Source of the DNA: Bacteroidales bacterium M2
GTDB lineage: Bacteria > Bacteroidota > Bacteroidia > Bacteroidales > Muribaculaceae
Direction of reading: 5' to 3'
Length of the DNA: 14,679 nt
Assembly: GCA_001689415.1 (NCBI GenBank)
Contig: LUJM01000084.1
Coordinates: 1 to 14,679 of the forward strand
Below, piece after piece: positions 14,555 to 14,679 of the stretch (positions within the stretch are counted from its first letter, which is position 1; each line of letters opens with the position of its first letter). The translations under genes were made by a program, and so were the position numbers. Under the pieces are notes generated by a model. The model ran no database searches. It was not told the origin of the DNA and worked only from the letters and a program-made list of their open reading frames with translations.

Positions 14555-14664
14555 CTCTCGTAGGGTCGCGGCATGCCGCGACCGGGTAGGCGATACTATC
14601 TCTTTGATAATCAACTACAAATGTTTTTGTCACCCGGTCGCGGCATGCCGCGACCCTACGAGAG
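14555..14664. repeat. REP/BIME-like element: two 33-base inverted arms, each with a 20-base palindrome
   Basis: Arm 1 (14555-14587) and arm 2 (14632-14664) are perfect inverted copies of 33 bases, separated by a 44-base AT-rich spacer. Within each arm lies the same perfect palindrome GGTCGCGGCATGCCGCGACC (14564-14583 and 14636-14655). Each arm can therefore fold alone, or the whole can form a 33-pair stem. The arrangement, two palindromic units in inverted orientation after the end of a gene, is that of a bacterial interspersed mosaic (REP) element. The remaining sequence, 14417-14554, holds no gene I can support, only short weak inverted repeats. Confidence 0.75.
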
Positions 14665-14679
14665 GGTGTATTGAAAAAA

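Overview
The window looks like chromosomal DNA from a member of the Bacteroidales, most likely a gut Muribaculaceae-type genome; the family-level guess is inference. The support is: lipoproteins with Bacteroidetes-style lipoboxes, families largely confined to this phylum (DUF4301, DUF5063, tandem META-domain lipoproteins, PorT-like and DcaP-like barrels), absence of consistent Shine-Dalgarno sequences, and one textbook Bacteroidetes promoter (TTTG, 19 bp, TAATTTTG) at 10924-10954. Base composition is moderate and even throughout. There is no tRNA, rRNA, CRISPR array, transposase or phage gene.

Layout. At the left, two overlapping + strand genes encode a two-domain META lipoprotein (169-1074) and a nitroreductase (1061-1810). 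They converge on a long run of - strand genes read from 10890 down to 1822: a DUF4301 protein, guanylate kinase (gmk), nicotinate-nucleotide adenylyltransferase (nadD), a DUF5063 protein, an M18 aminopeptidase, a UvrD/PcrA-type helicase, a Cof-type HAD phosphatase and a DcaP-like outer-membrane porin. Upstream of that run lie two 71-residue two-helix membrane proteins that may be diverged tandem paralogues (11015-11463, - strand). Divergent from them, the + strand carries a small outer-membrane beta-barrel protein (11627-12256), glucosamine-6-phosphate deaminase (nagB, 12302-13111) and a glycoside-hydrolase-like lipoprotein (13157-14416). The right end (14417-14679) has no gene and holds a palindromic inverted-repeat element.

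How the parts fit. The - strand block is mostly housekeeping: nucleotide metabolism (gmk), NAD synthesis (nadD), peptide turnover (M18), DNA repair (UvrD/PcrA) and phosphate-ester hydrolysis (HAD). Short gaps and 4-8 nt overlaps suggest cotranscription in at least two groups: DUF4301-gmk-nadD, and DUF5063-M18-uvrD-HAD-(porin). The right-hand + strand genes could serve amino-sugar or glycan use, with a surface or periplasmic hydrolase-like lipoprotein next to the cytosolic deaminase.

The gene content is ordinary. The points most worth a second look are the REP/BIME-like element at the right edge, a terminator-shaped hairpin with a T-tract written into the signal-peptide codons of the lipoprotein after nagB, several well-formed intergenic or gene-end hairpins (one with G-U pairs that fit only the transcribed strand), and sequence signs that DUF4301 is a divergent UDP-sugar-pyrophosphorylase-like nucleotidyltransferase.
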